Assembly (NCBI GenBank): GCA_016721945.1 | Contig: JADKHC010000009.1 | Coordinates: 1-64,000 of the forward strand | Direction of reading: 5' to 3' | Source: Verrucomicrobiota bacterium | GTDB lineage: Bacteria; Verrucomicrobiota; Verrucomicrobiia; Opitutales; Opitutaceae | Length of the DNA: 64,000 nucleotides | Part shown: positions 30,271 to 38,308 of the stretch, piece by piece | How the letters are laid out: each line of letters opens with the position of its first letter | How positions within the stretch are numbered: the first letter of the stretch is position 1 | Made by a program: the position numbers and the translations under genes | Notes under the pieces: generated by a model | Seen by the model: only the letters and a program-made list of their open reading frames with translations | The model's database searches: none | Told to the model about the DNA's origin: nothing

Positions 30271-31500
30271 ATGTCAGAAGTAACAACGTCCGACGCGACC
30301 CCGGTGGCTCCCGTCGAGACCCCCAGCGCGCCCCTCGCCGCTGCTCCCGTTTTCGGGACCAGCCGCGGTTCAGGCTTGGCGCGCGGCAAGCGCCCCAGTG
30401 CGCCCGCTCCCGCCGCCGCAGCAGACAAAAACGCCTCCACAGGCGTCTACCAACCGACCTCCATTCAGGTCGTTAACCATCAGACAGAGTACAAAAACCC
30501 GTTCGCGCCCGAGCCCGTTCCCGCCGCTGTCGTTGAAACGCCAGCCCAGGTCGAGCAGCCCGCCGCGTCCATCCCCGCAGAGCAACCCGCTCCCGCTACC
30601 CCTGCCGCCGTCGTCACTCCCGTGATCACTCCGGCCCCGGTCGAAACCAATACGCCCGCCCCCGAGGCAGTCGTCGAACCCAAGGCAGAACTAAAAATCC
30701 TCCCGCCCGAAGAAAACGCCCGCCATGCCCAAAGCTGGGAAATCGGCGGCCAATCTGAACAACCTGCCGCCAGCGCCAATCCGCGCCGCGAAGGCCGCCC
30801 GGATTTCCGCCCTCAGCGTCACGAAGACCGTCAGGCCGCGCGCAATGCCGAACGTCCCGCACGCACGGACGATCGTCCGGCCCGCAGCGAACAGCCGCAG
30901 GAACCACGCAACGAGTTTCGCCCCCGCGAACCCCGTCGCGAGCATTCCGGCGAACGCCGCGAATCATTCGACCCACGCAGCAAAGAGCAATTCGGCGAAC
31001 CACGCCGTGAGCAGCGCACGTTTGAACCGAAGCCCACACCTGCCGCCATCGAAGCCAAAAAATCCGGCTTCCTCGGCTGGTTGAAGGGCCTCTTCAGCGG
31101 CGACTCCGCTCAAAAAACTCCAGCCACTCCGGCCCAGCGCCAGGACGAACGTCAAGGCGGCGAAGGTCGTCGTTACGAAGCCGGCAACCGCGGTGGAAAT
31201 CGCGGCGGCTACAATCGTGGCGGTGGCGGACGCGGTCGCGGCGGTTACCGTGGCGACAATCGCGGCGGCAACCGTGGTCCTCAATTTGGCTCTGGTCCAG
31301 AAGGCCAGAACCAAGGCGGCCCAAACCCCGACCAACGCAATCAAGGCGGAGAACCACGTCGTCCCGACGACGCGAATCGCGGCGCCGGTCGCCGTCATCA
31401 TCGCGGTGGACGCGGTCGTTTCCGTGGTGACAACCGCGAAGGAGGCAATCGCTCCGATGGTGGTCAATCGGGTGGTCCGTCCAGCGGACCGACGAGTTAA
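30271..31500 (+). CDS. Intrinsically disordered RGG-box protein
   Basis: A 409-aa protein (start MSEVTTSDAT at 30271) of strongly biased composition and no clear folded domain. Residues 1-145 are rich in Pro, Ala, Val and Glu. Residues 165-260 are dense in Arg with Glu, Asp and Pro. Residues 262-280 include a short hydrophobic/basic segment, GFLGWLKGLFSG, that could form an amphipathic helix. Residues 297-395 carry repeated RGG and RG motifs (NRGGNRGGYNRGGGGRGRGG, RGGRGRFRGD). RGG boxes usually bind RNA and promote condensates, so an RNA-related role is inferred. A strong terminator follows. Confidence 0.85.
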   Translation: MSEVTTSDATPVAPVETPSAPLAAAPVFGTSRGSGLARGKRPSAPAPAAAADKNASTGVYQPTSIQVVNHQTEYKNPFAPEPVPAAVVETPAQVEQPAASIPAEQPAPATPAAVVTPVITPAPVETNTPAPEAVVEPKAELKILPPEENARHAQSWEIGGQSEQPAASANPRREGRPDFRPQRHEDRQAARNAERPARTDDRPARSEQPQEPRNEFRPREPRREHSGERRESFDPRSKEQFGEPRREQRTFEPKPTPAAIEAKKSGFLGWLKGLFSGDSAQKTPATPAQRQDERQGGEGRRYEAGNRGGNRGGYNRGGGGRGRGGYRGDNRGGNRGPQFGSGPEGQNQGGPNPDQRNQGGEPRRPDDANRGAGRRHHRGGRGRFRGDNREGGNRSDGGQSGGPSSGPTS

Positions 31501-31534
31501 ACCTTGCCAAAGCCACACCGGCTGCACGCATTTC

Positions 31535-31566
31535 AAGGCGTCCGTTTCGACGGACGCCTTTTTTAT
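31535..31566 (+). terminator. Intrinsic terminator after the RGG gene
   Basis: A 10-bp perfect stem (AAGGCGTCCG at 31535-31544, CGGACGCCTT at 31551-31560) has a 6-base loop and is followed by TTTTATTT. It lies 34 bases after the stop codon. Confidence 0.93.
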
Positions 31567-31609
31567 TTCCGGCGCCCGCGCGCCTGTTTAATCCTCTCAC
31601 CAATACAGT

Positions 31610-31750
31610 TTGAACTACAAAGAAACAAAGAACCAAGCCGGAGCAGTTTGGCCTGAAAGCCCTCCACGAAAGCATCACCGACGAAGTGAAGCATTCAAAA
31701 CGCTAAAGTGTTTGGTTTTCCTTAAGATTCTTTGTTTCTTCGTAGTTCAA
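31610..31750 (+). mobile_element. MITE-like element with a GxxExxY-type ORF remnant
   Basis: A 141-base element bounded by 23-base inverted repeats (31610-31632 and 31728-31750, 22 of 23 identical in reverse complement; core TTGAACTAC...AAGAAACAAAGAA). A 30-codon open stretch from 31614 to the stop at 31704 reads TTKKQRT...FGLKALHESITDEV and then HSKR. It has no start codon. FGLKALHESITDEV resembles the N-terminus of GxxExxY-family proteins, which in this phylum tend to sit in such repeats (recalled, not searched). The likely picture is an internally deleted derivative of a larger element. Confidence 0.6.
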
Positions 31751-31783
31751 CCGCAGCACTAAGATAGTCGCACCACGCCCCTC

Positions 31784-33073
31784 ATGGCTGACCTCATTGT
31801 CAACGGCGGCAAGCCCCTCTCCGGCACGATCACCCCGTCCGGCAACAAAAATTCCGCGCTCCCCATCGTCTGCGCCTCGCTGCTCACCGACGAACCGGTC
31901 ACGCTCAAAAACGTACCCGAGATAACCGATATCGGCAAAATCGTGGCGTTCATGACCTCGCAGGGTTCGCTCATCGAGTGGAACAAGGCCACCGGCGAAA
32001 TGCGCCTCGACCATTCGGGCTTCAAAAACACGCTTGTAAATCACGAGCTCCCGCAGGACATGCGCTCCACCGTCCTGCTCTATCCCGCTCTCCTCCGCCG
32101 CGTCAAAAAACTCTGCATCAGCGCCAACGCCACCGGCTGCTCGCTCGGCGTGCGCGAGATCGACCCGCATCTGGAAATTTTCGCCAAGCTCGGTGCCACC
32201 GTGTCGCCCGGCGAACCGCTCGTGATCGAACTACCCGACAGGTTCCAAGGCAACCGCCATTGGTGCGATTACATGTCCGTCACCGTCACGGAAAATTTCG
32301 TCATGAGCGCCGCACTCGCTCGCGGCACCTCCACGCTCATCAACGCCGCCAGCGAACCTCACGTGCAGGACCTCTGCGCTGTGCTCGTCTCGATGGGCGC
32401 GAAGATCGAAGGCATCGGCACCAGCATGCTCCGCGTTGAAGGCGTCGACCGCCTGAGCGGCACCACCGCGACGATCAACACCGATTACCACGAAGTCGTA
32501 ACCTTCCTCGCGCTCGGCGCGATCACCGGCGGCGAAGTCCGTGTGAAAAATTCTCTTCCGCATCACTTCGATCTGATCACGCGCGCATTCCAAAAACTCG
32601 GCGTCATCATCGAACACGAAGGCGACACCGCCATCGTGCGCCGCAATCAGTCGCTCGTTATCGAACAACCCTACACCACCAATTTACTGCCCAAGATCGA
32701 GGCTGCACCGTGGCCGTATTTTTCCGTGGATCTGCTGCCGCTCATGATCGCGCTCAGCACGCGCTCGACCGGAACGATCCATTTCTGGAACAAGGTTTAC
32801 GAAAACGGTTTTTCCTGGATGCCTGAGCTCGCGAAATTCGGCGCCCACGTCCTCGTCAACGACCCGCACCGCATCGTCATCTTTGGAAACCGCCCCCTGC
32901 GCCCCGCCATCGTCGATGCGCCCTATGTGATTCGCGCCACGATCGCGCTCTACATGGTCGCCGCGAGTATTCCCGGACGCAGCGTGGTGAAAAACGCCGA
33001 CACCATCAAACGCGCCCACCCTCGCTTCGTCGAAAATCTCCGCGCCCTCGGCGCCGAAGTGGAGTGGAAATGA
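31784..33073 (+). CDS. murA: UDP-N-acetylglucosamine 1-carboxyvinyltransferase
   Basis: A 429-aa MurA, the first committed enzyme of peptidoglycan synthesis, which transfers enolpyruvate from PEP to UDP-GlcNAc in the cytoplasm. The N-terminus GGKPLSGTITPSGNKNSALP carries the catalytic Lys-Asn pair. The fosfomycin-target cysteine is C119 in NATGCSLGVREIDPH. This loop differs from the usual PGGCAIGAR, but the Cys is retained. The C-terminal ENGFSWMPELAKFGA region corresponds to the usual FENRFMH segment in altered form. ruvB follows on the same strand. Confidence 0.93.
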   Translation: MADLIVNGGKPLSGTITPSGNKNSALPIVCASLLTDEPVTLKNVPEITDIGKIVAFMTSQGSLIEWNKATGEMRLDHSGFKNTLVNHELPQDMRSTVLLYPALLRRVKKLCISANATGCSLGVREIDPHLEIFAKLGATVSPGEPLVIELPDRFQGNRHWCDYMSVTVTENFVMSAALARGTSTLINAASEPHVQDLCAVLVSMGAKIEGIGTSMLRVEGVDRLSGTTATINTDYHEVVTFLALGAITGGEVRVKNSLPHHFDLITRAFQKLGVIIEHEGDTAIVRRNQSLVIEQPYTTNLLPKIEAAPWPYFSVDLLPLMIALSTRSTGTIHFWNKVYENGFSWMPELAKFGAHVLVNDPHRIVIFGNRPLRPAIVDAPYVIRATIALYMVAASIPGRSVVKNADTIKRAHPRFVENLRALGAEVEWK

Positions 33074-33077
33074 GTCA

Positions 33078-33180
33078 ATTTTCTATTTTTGAGTTTTGAT
33101 TTTCGATTACAGAAGCAAACAACGACACCCTTTCTCCGTGACCCAATCAAAAATCGAGAATCAAAAATCGAAAATCCCAT
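33078..33180. repeat. A/T-rich repeats at the murA-ruvB junction
   Basis: The motif ATTTTTGA...TTTTGATTTTCGATT (33085-33109) faces the reverse-oriented copies AATCAAAAATCGAGAATC and CAAAAATCGAAAATC (33146-33177). Together they form an imperfect inverted repeat that could fold as a long hairpin. It covers the ruvB translation start region. This looks like a small dispersed palindrome that was captured into the ruvB leader. Confidence 0.5.
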
Positions 33181-34217
33181 CGCCCGCGTCAGCGGCAACG
33201 GGAGTCAACTTCCTAACCAACGCCCTCGCCTCACCTGTTTCGCCTGCCGAGGCCGCGCTGCGCCCGCTCTCCTTTTCCGATTTCACCGGCCAGGCCAAAA
33301 CCATCGAGCGTCTCCAAGTCATGGTCGGCGCTGCCAAGCGTCGCGGCGATGCGCTCAATCACATTCTCCTCAGCGGCCCGCCCGGACTCGGCAAAACCAC
33401 GCTCGCCTTCATCCTCGGCAACGAACTCGGCAAAACCGTCCGCGTCACCTCTGGCCCCGTCGTCGAAAAAGCCGGCGACCTCGCCGGCCTGCTGACCAAC
33501 CTCGAAGAAGGCGACATCCTGTTCATCGACGAAATCCACCGCATTCCTAAAACTGTCGAAGAGTATCTTTACTCGGCGATGGAGGATTTTCGCCTCGATA
33601 TCATGATCGACCAAGGCCCCAACGCCCGCAGCGTCCGCCTCTCGATCCCACGCTTCACCCTCGTCGGTGCCACCACGCGCGCTGGTCTGCTCACGGCGCC
33701 GTTACGCTCGCGCTTCACGCTGCAAACACGTCTCGATTACTACGACGCGCCCACACTCGAAGGCATCGTCAAACGCAGCTGCGGCCTACTCAAAGTCGAG
33801 ATTGACGATGGCGGTGCCCGCGAAATCGCCACGCGTTCACGAGGCACTCCCCGTGTAGCCAATAATCTGATACACTTCGTCCGCGACTTCGCCCAGGAAC
33901 GCGCCAAAGGCGTGATCACGAAACCCGTTGCCGCCGCTGCACTCGAGCTCCTCGAAATCGACGCTGCCGGTCTCGACGAAATGGATAAACGCATGTTGCG
34001 CGTCATGGCCGAAAACTATCGCGGCGGCCCCGTCGGCATGAGCACCATCGCCGTCGCCGTCGGCGAAGAATCCGAGACGCTCGAGGAGGTGCATGAGCCA
34101 TTTTTGATCCAGGAAGGTTACCTCCAGCGCACGCCCCAAGGCCGTGTACTAACGCCCAAAGGTTATCACGCCATCGGCCTTAAAGGCGCGAGCAGCAGTC
34201 AAGACACGCTGCTCTAA
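33138..34217 (+). CDS. ruvB: Holliday junction branch migration helicase RuvB
   Basis: An AAA+ hexameric motor for Holliday junction migration. Walker A is GPPGLGKTT, Walker B is LFIDEIHR, sensor 1 is LVGATTRAGLL and the Arg finger region is APLRSRF. The C-terminal winged helix ends with YLQRTPQGRV. The start is uncertain: no ATG lies before the conserved domain. GTG 33138 is proposed, and TTG 33096 is also in frame. The N-terminal residues SKIENQKSKI come from an AATCAAAAATCG-type repeat that overlaps the coding start. Confidence 0.93.
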   Translation: MTQSKIENQKSKIPSPASAATGVNFLTNALASPVSPAEAALRPLSFSDFTGQAKTIERLQVMVGAAKRRGDALNHILLSGPPGLGKTTLAFILGNELGKTVRVTSGPVVEKAGDLAGLLTNLEEGDILFIDEIHRIPKTVEEYLYSAMEDFRLDIMIDQGPNARSVRLSIPRFTLVGATTRAGLLTAPLRSRFTLQTRLDYYDAPTLEGIVKRSCGLLKVEIDDGGAREIATRSRGTPRVANNLIHFVRDFAQERAKGVITKPVAAAALELLEIDAAGLDEMDKRMLRVMAENYRGGPVGMSTIAVAVGEESETLEEVHEPFLIQEGYLQRTPQGRVLTPKGYHAIGLKGASSSQDTLL

Positions 34218-34227
34218 CCAGCTCTCT

Positions 34228-34256
34228 GAGGTAAGGCGGATATCCTTAATCCGCCG
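34228..34256. repeat. Weak member of the GAGGTA palindrome family
   Basis: GAGGTAAGGCGGAT at 34228-34241, then ATCCGCC at 34249-34255. The flank and stem layout recalls the elements at 40024-40054 and 45355-45387, though the family flank GTCCGC is replaced. It lies just behind ruvB and could also act as a weak hairpin without a T run. Confidence 0.4.
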
Positions 34257-34265
34257 CATTAAACC

Positions 34266-34571
34266 TCAGCTCGAAATCCCAACGCGGACACCCGCAGGCA
34301 TTCCGAGCGACTCGGTCTTGGCTTCGACCGGGCGCAAGAACCGCTCCGGCACCATCGCGCTGAGCAATGCAGGCAAGTACGCCACGCCTTCACGCGTGAG
34401 ATAACCAAACCCGATTCCGCCAACGACCCAGCTCATAAGCTCCATCCAGATCACGCGTACTGAAGCATCGGCAAATGATGCAGGATATTCTGCAAACGAC
34501 TGCGCCAAGAGCGGAGTCGCATGCATCAGTAAGCCCAAACCGAGAAATCCGAGTGCGTTTTTGCTATTCAT
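34266..34571 (-). CDS. Small secreted or membrane protein, unknown function
   Basis: A 101-aa protein (MNSKNALGFLGLGLLMHATPLLAQ) with a likely signal peptide cleaved after LLAQ. A second hydrophobic stretch around residues 37-58 (VRVIWMELMSWVVGGIGFGYL, core SWVVGGIGFGYL) is followed by a C-terminal region ending VRVGISS. I do not recognise a family. It is convergent with ruvB. Codon use looks normal, which supports it being real. Confidence 0.65.
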   Translation of the reverse strand: MNSKNALGFLGLGLLMHATPLLAQSFAEYPASFADASVRVIWMELMSWVVGGIGFGYLTREGVAYLPALLSAMVPERFLRPVEAKTESLGMPAGVRVGISS

Positions 34572-34778
34572 GGAGGGTAAGAACGAGTGAGGTTGTCTTC
34601 CTTAAAGCCGCGCGCGTGCCAAGCCGGCCTTCGATATCACTACTTACTAATCTGCTTTACTTTATGTGATTATAGCAACAATCCACACCGCTCCTCTCAT
34701 GCATTTGGCAATGTCGCTTAAGCCACCGATCTTGCAGCCTGCATGGCCCAGGCCGCTTCAGCCGTATCCATGCACTGG
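34572..34778. other. Intergenic, nothing recognised
   Basis: Upstream region of the small secreted protein on the minus strand, running up to the 34779 inverted-repeat element. A promoter for that gene should be here. No other structure was found. The whole gap to folE2 (34572-35002) contains no gene. Confidence 0.4.
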
Positions 34779-34936
34779 AGCCACCGATGCGCACTGATAA
34801 ACACAGATGCCCCGGAGGATTGTTTTAACGCCGTGCGAGAAGTTGCCTGTTTAACCAGACAGAGAGCCGATCAGATCGCCAAAACCCTGACGTTGTTTCA
34901 GCCCCAATCTGTGCTCATCGGTGGTCATCTGTGGCT
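34779..34936. mobile_element. Short element with 31-base imperfect terminal inverted repeats
   Basis: AGCCACCGATGCGCAC... (34779-34809) matches the reverse complement of 34906-34936 (AATCTGTGCTCATCGG...GTGGCT) at about 25 of 31 positions. The 96 bases between them carry no open gene. The size and ends fit a small non-autonomous element or a REP-like palindrome. Confidence 0.55.
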
Positions 34937-35002
34937 CCCAACTGATTGGTTCCGGATTAGTATTCCGCGTTTTTTGCTCTTCCGCGCTTCCGCGGCTTTT
35001 CA

Positions 35003-36043
35003 TCAGCAAACCAGCGAGCGAAAGTTGGAGAAATCCGCCGTCATGCCGCCGCGCACACCTTTGCAGATGACCGAAACCGCATCATGCGAATGCAGCGACT
35101 CCAAATGCGAACACGCCACCTGGAAATCTTTGATGCGTGGATCAGCGTCGAGTTGCTCGAACAACAACCGCGCCGCGTCTTCGACGAATTTCAAGTACGT
35201 GCCGTTGAGCTCGGCAAACGCCTGCTCGTCTTCGCGCTTCACCATCACCTGCGTCTCAGTGCGCAGCGCGGCGAGGCAGTGCGCGTGCAGATCCTCGATC
35301 GCGAGTTTCTTGCCGTCGGCGATCTCGACTCGCAACCGCGTTTTGGAGCGCTGGCTATGCGCAAGCGCATACGTGCCGCGCACGTCGCGCGCGTGTTCAG
35401 CGAGTTCGGCCGAGCACGGACAAGCCGAGGAATAAACGAAATCGAATTCGATGAACTGGCGAAACGCGCCCTCACGGCCTAACCAGCCTTCATACACAAC
35501 CGAGTAATACCGATAACCCGCCAAGGCGCTACGCAGGCTGTGTTGCACTAGTGGATACGAAAAACTCAGTCTGATCCGCGCATCGAGCGAACCGATGCGT
35601 TCCCTGTGCTCGTTGAGCACTTTCTTTAACACGGCAGGCGTGAACACTTCATTTCGGTGCTCGTAAAACGACCGCATGATCCGGCTCATATTGATGCCTT
35701 TGAGGTTGGCTTCGAGCGAGACGGTGCCGGTAACTGAAGTCTCAAGCTCCACCGGCTTGCCCGCTTTGGTTGCATAGCGGAGCGGTAACTTAAAATTGGA
35801 TACACCAACTTGCTGGATCGGCGTATTCGCGCCCTCGACGGCATCGACTGCATCCATTACATCAGGCAAAGACTCAAGGTAGGCGGGCGTGGCCTTGAAG
35901 GCAGCGTCGTAGCTACGGGCGATTTTCGCCGAGGTCTGGGCCTTCTCTCGATGGAGATACAGGGATTTTTTTGCGGCTCCCTCGCGTCGTGTGACGCGAG
36001 CGGCGGGAGTTTGTTTTGCGGCGGACTGCTTGGCTTTTTTCAT
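35003..36043 (-). CDS. folE2: GTP cyclohydrolase FolE2 (type IB)
   Basis: A 346-aa type IB GTP cyclohydrolase, the first step of folate synthesis (GTP to 7,8-dihydroneopterin triphosphate), which does not need zinc in the way FolE does. The family segments LPDV near residue 59, VGVSNFKLPLRY, GINMSRIMRSFYEH and SSACPCSAELAEHAR with the conserved cysteines are present. An N-terminal extension of about 55 residues, rich in Lys, Ala and Arg, precedes the conserved domain and is unusual. A later start is possible. Confidence 0.88.
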   Translation of the reverse strand: MKKAKQSAAKQTPAARVTRREGAAKKSLYLHREKAQTSAKIARSYDAAFKATPAYLESLPDVMDAVDAVEGANTPIQQVGVSNFKLPLRYATKAGKPVELETSVTGTVSLEANLKGINMSRIMRSFYEHRNEVFTPAVLKKVLNEHRERIGSLDARIRLSFSYPLVQHSLRSALAGYRYYSVVYEGWLGREGAFRQFIEFDFVYSSACPCSAELAEHARDVRGTYALAHSQRSKTRLRVEIADGKKLAIEDLHAHCLAALRTETQVMVKREDEQAFAELNGTYLKFVEDAARLLFEQLDADPRIKDFQVACSHLESLHSHDAVSVICKGVRGGMTADFSNFRSLVC

Positions 36044-36397
36044 GTTCGTTTTTGTCGTTAAGGCCAGGCGGTTATACGAGAACCGTAGGCGCGTCGCGGA
36101 TGCCGAGTGGCGTCAACACGAACGTGCTTAGCTGGCCGTGAGTCGAAAATTCTAGGTCTGGGCGTGCTCCGTTTCGTCGGGCCTCGAATCAAACGTCACG
36201 CAGTCCAGCGAGCAGGAAGCTGGCTGGGCAAGACGTGAGCGGTGGGAGGCAAGGACAGGCATGAGGGTCGAACAAAAAGCACCAGACGTCCGCAAGTCAA
36301 CGCAGCGGACCGGATACACAAATAGCCGCAAAGGCCGGAAAAAGCACATTCGATTGCATGTAAAACGAACCCACGTCAGCCTGGTGCGGTTTACCCC
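36044..36397. other. Intergenic, nothing recognised
   Basis: About 350 bases between two divergently transcribed genes (folE2 on the minus strand, the lipoprotein gene on the plus strand). Promoters of both are expected here. No clear operator, riboswitch or repeat was found. Confidence 0.4.
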
Positions 36398-37195
36398 ATG
36401 AAAATTAGCTATAAACTATGGTTTAGTATAACGACGACCGGACTGGCCGCAGCTGTACTCCTGTTGACCGGATGCACCGCGTTCATGCGCGGCACCCCAA
36501 CACCGATTCCCACCAAAACAACGAGTGTTTCAGCCACAGAACGCACCTCGACATTGATTGTGTTTCTTCCGGGCCGCGGCGGGTCGATGGCTGATTTTGA
36601 ACGAGAAGGTTTTCTGGCCACGCTGCACGAAGCTGGCGTAAAAGCAGACACCCTCACAGCGGACGCGCACCTTGCTTACTACATCAAGCGCACTGTGATC
36701 GACCGGCTCTGGGCCGATGTGCTGCAACCCGCCCGGCAACAAGGCTATCGCCGGATTGTGCTCGTGGGACTTTCACTCGGCGGCGTTGGCGCACTGTTTT
36801 GTGAGCGCGAACATCCCGGCGCGGCCGATGCGCTGGTGCTGCTCGGGCCTTACCTTGGCGATGGCAAACGATTTTTCCAGCGCATCGCCGACGCTGGCGG
36901 CCCTGCGGCTTGGGCGGCCGGTCGCGACTTGCACGCAGATGACGTTGAAGAACAACTCTGGACTTTCCTCGGCGCAAAGTCGTCAGCGCTGCCGCCGACC
37001 TGGCTGCTCTATGGGAAAAGTGATTCGCTTGCGATCGGCCACTGCCAGCTCGCCAGCCTGTTACCCGCAAACCGCGTGGCGAGCATCGAAGGTGCCCACG
37101 ACTGGCCCACTTGGGGGGCACTTTGGCGCGAAGTTTGTTTCAACTCCGATTTATTTAGCGCCGAAAAGGATGTCCCGGTTGTACACTCTCCCTAA
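36398..37195 (+). CDS. Alpha/beta-hydrolase lipoprotein
   Basis: A 265-aa protein with a lipoprotein signal (hydrophobic AAAVLLLTGC, lipobox LTGC with C26). The alpha/beta-hydrolase core shows a LIVFLPGRGGS oxyanion-type start, the nucleophile elbow GLSLGGVGA and a C-terminal histidine in GAHDWPTW. The acid is probably the Asp in LYGKSDSLA. It resembles small esterases, but the substrate cannot be inferred. It is followed 15 bases later by a TatT-like gene, likely in one transcript. Confidence 0.8.
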   Translation: MKISYKLWFSITTTGLAAAVLLLTGCTAFMRGTPTPIPTKTTSVSATERTSTLIVFLPGRGGSMADFEREGFLATLHEAGVKADTLTADAHLAYYIKRTVIDRLWADVLQPARQQGYRRIVLVGLSLGGVGALFCEREHPGAADALVLLGPYLGDGKRFFQRIADAGGPAAWAAGRDLHADDVEEQLWTFLGAKSSALPPTWLLYGKSDSLAIGHCQLASLLPANRVASIEGAHDWPTWGALWREVCFNSDLFSAEKDVPVVHSP

Positions 37196-37210
37196 GCCGA
37201 ACCTACTCCC

Positions 37211-38089
37211 ATGAAACAAAAATCGATGATCCTTCTCGCCCTGATCGCGGCCCTGCTAAGTACGGGCTCAGACGCGCGTGCGGTCAACTGGACACCCGGA
37301 TGGACCACGCAGCCCGAGAAGGGCGCAATCGCCGTATCCGCCGCAGCACGACCCGAGGCTCAACGCTTGGGTGACGCCATCGACTCTCCTGAATCAGCAC
37401 GCACGGCAATCCTAGCATGGGAGCGGGTAACCGCCGCACAACCAGACGATGTTGACGCCTGGGTCGAGCTTGCTTGCCTGCGCCTACTGGAAGGCGCGGC
37501 CTACCGTCAGCATTCAAAAGAACGTCTCGCCTGCTACATCGCGGGCATTCAAGCGTGCGAAAGAGCGATGGCGACAAACCCTGAATTCCTGCGCCGCGTG
37601 CAATCTGGCCAAACAGTCGCACAAGCTTCCGCCGCACTCGGCCCGCGCGAAATGGGCGCGATGCATTTTTGGGCGACCGGCGTATTCTACATTTTCCGCG
37701 ACTGCCTCGGCTTCTTCGGACGCATCGCAAATGTTCGCCGGATGGAAGAAGCAAAGGGGATGCTTGTGCGAATGGATGCTGTTGACCCAACATGGGAACA
37801 ATCGACGAGCACCTTCTCCTGGGGCATCTACTACCTCGCCATGCCCTCATCGCGCGGCGGCGACAAAGTAAAGGCGCGCGAATGCTTTGACCGCGCCGTG
37901 CAACTCGGCATTAACCGAACCATTCCACGTTGGGGCCGAGGCAAATATTTCTACGTAGCCATGAACGAAACCGCTGCGTCACAAGCCGACCTCGCGGCAG
38001 TGGCTGCTCGCGAAATAGACGAGCTCGGTGGCAGTCGGCCGTGGAATCGCTACTTGAAAATCGAAGCGTCCAGGCTACTCGCCAAGTAG
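37211..38089 (+). CDS. TatT-like TPR protein, probably periplasmic
   Basis: A 292-aa protein with a signal peptide (MKQKSMILLALIAALLSTGS, cleavage near DARA). The rest is helical with TPR character: WVELACLRLLEGAAY, YIAGIQACERAMATNPEF, AMHFWATGVFYIF and ARECFDRAVQLG. The pattern fits the TRAP-associated TatT family, but no TRAP transporter is adjacent. It follows the lipoprotein hydrolase with a 15-base gap. The family assignment is moderate. Confidence 0.65.
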   Translation: MKQKSMILLALIAALLSTGSDARAVNWTPGWTTQPEKGAIAVSAAARPEAQRLGDAIDSPESARTAILAWERVTAAQPDDVDAWVELACLRLLEGAAYRQHSKERLACYIAGIQACERAMATNPEFLRRVQSGQTVAQASAALGPREMGAMHFWATGVFYIFRDCLGFFGRIANVRRMEEAKGMLVRMDAVDPTWEQSTSTFSWGIYYLAMPSSRGGDKVKARECFDRAVQLGINRTIPRWGRGKYFYVAMNETAASQADLAAVAAREIDELGGSRPWNRYLKIEASRLLAK

Positions 38090-38308
38090 AAATTTCCCCT
38101 TCGCATACCGAAGGGATGAACCGGCGCGATAACCATCGCCACTAGCAACAATAAGATCCTCTCCTAGCGACGCGTGGCATTCCCGGCGCATGGACTCGTG
38201 CCAACAGCTACTTTACCAAAGCAGGCCCGTCGGATACCCCCCCGCTAGTGCTTCACCCCAGCATCACCCCTCATCCCTTGGCCGTCTAGCGCCATAGCCC
38301 TTATTCGC

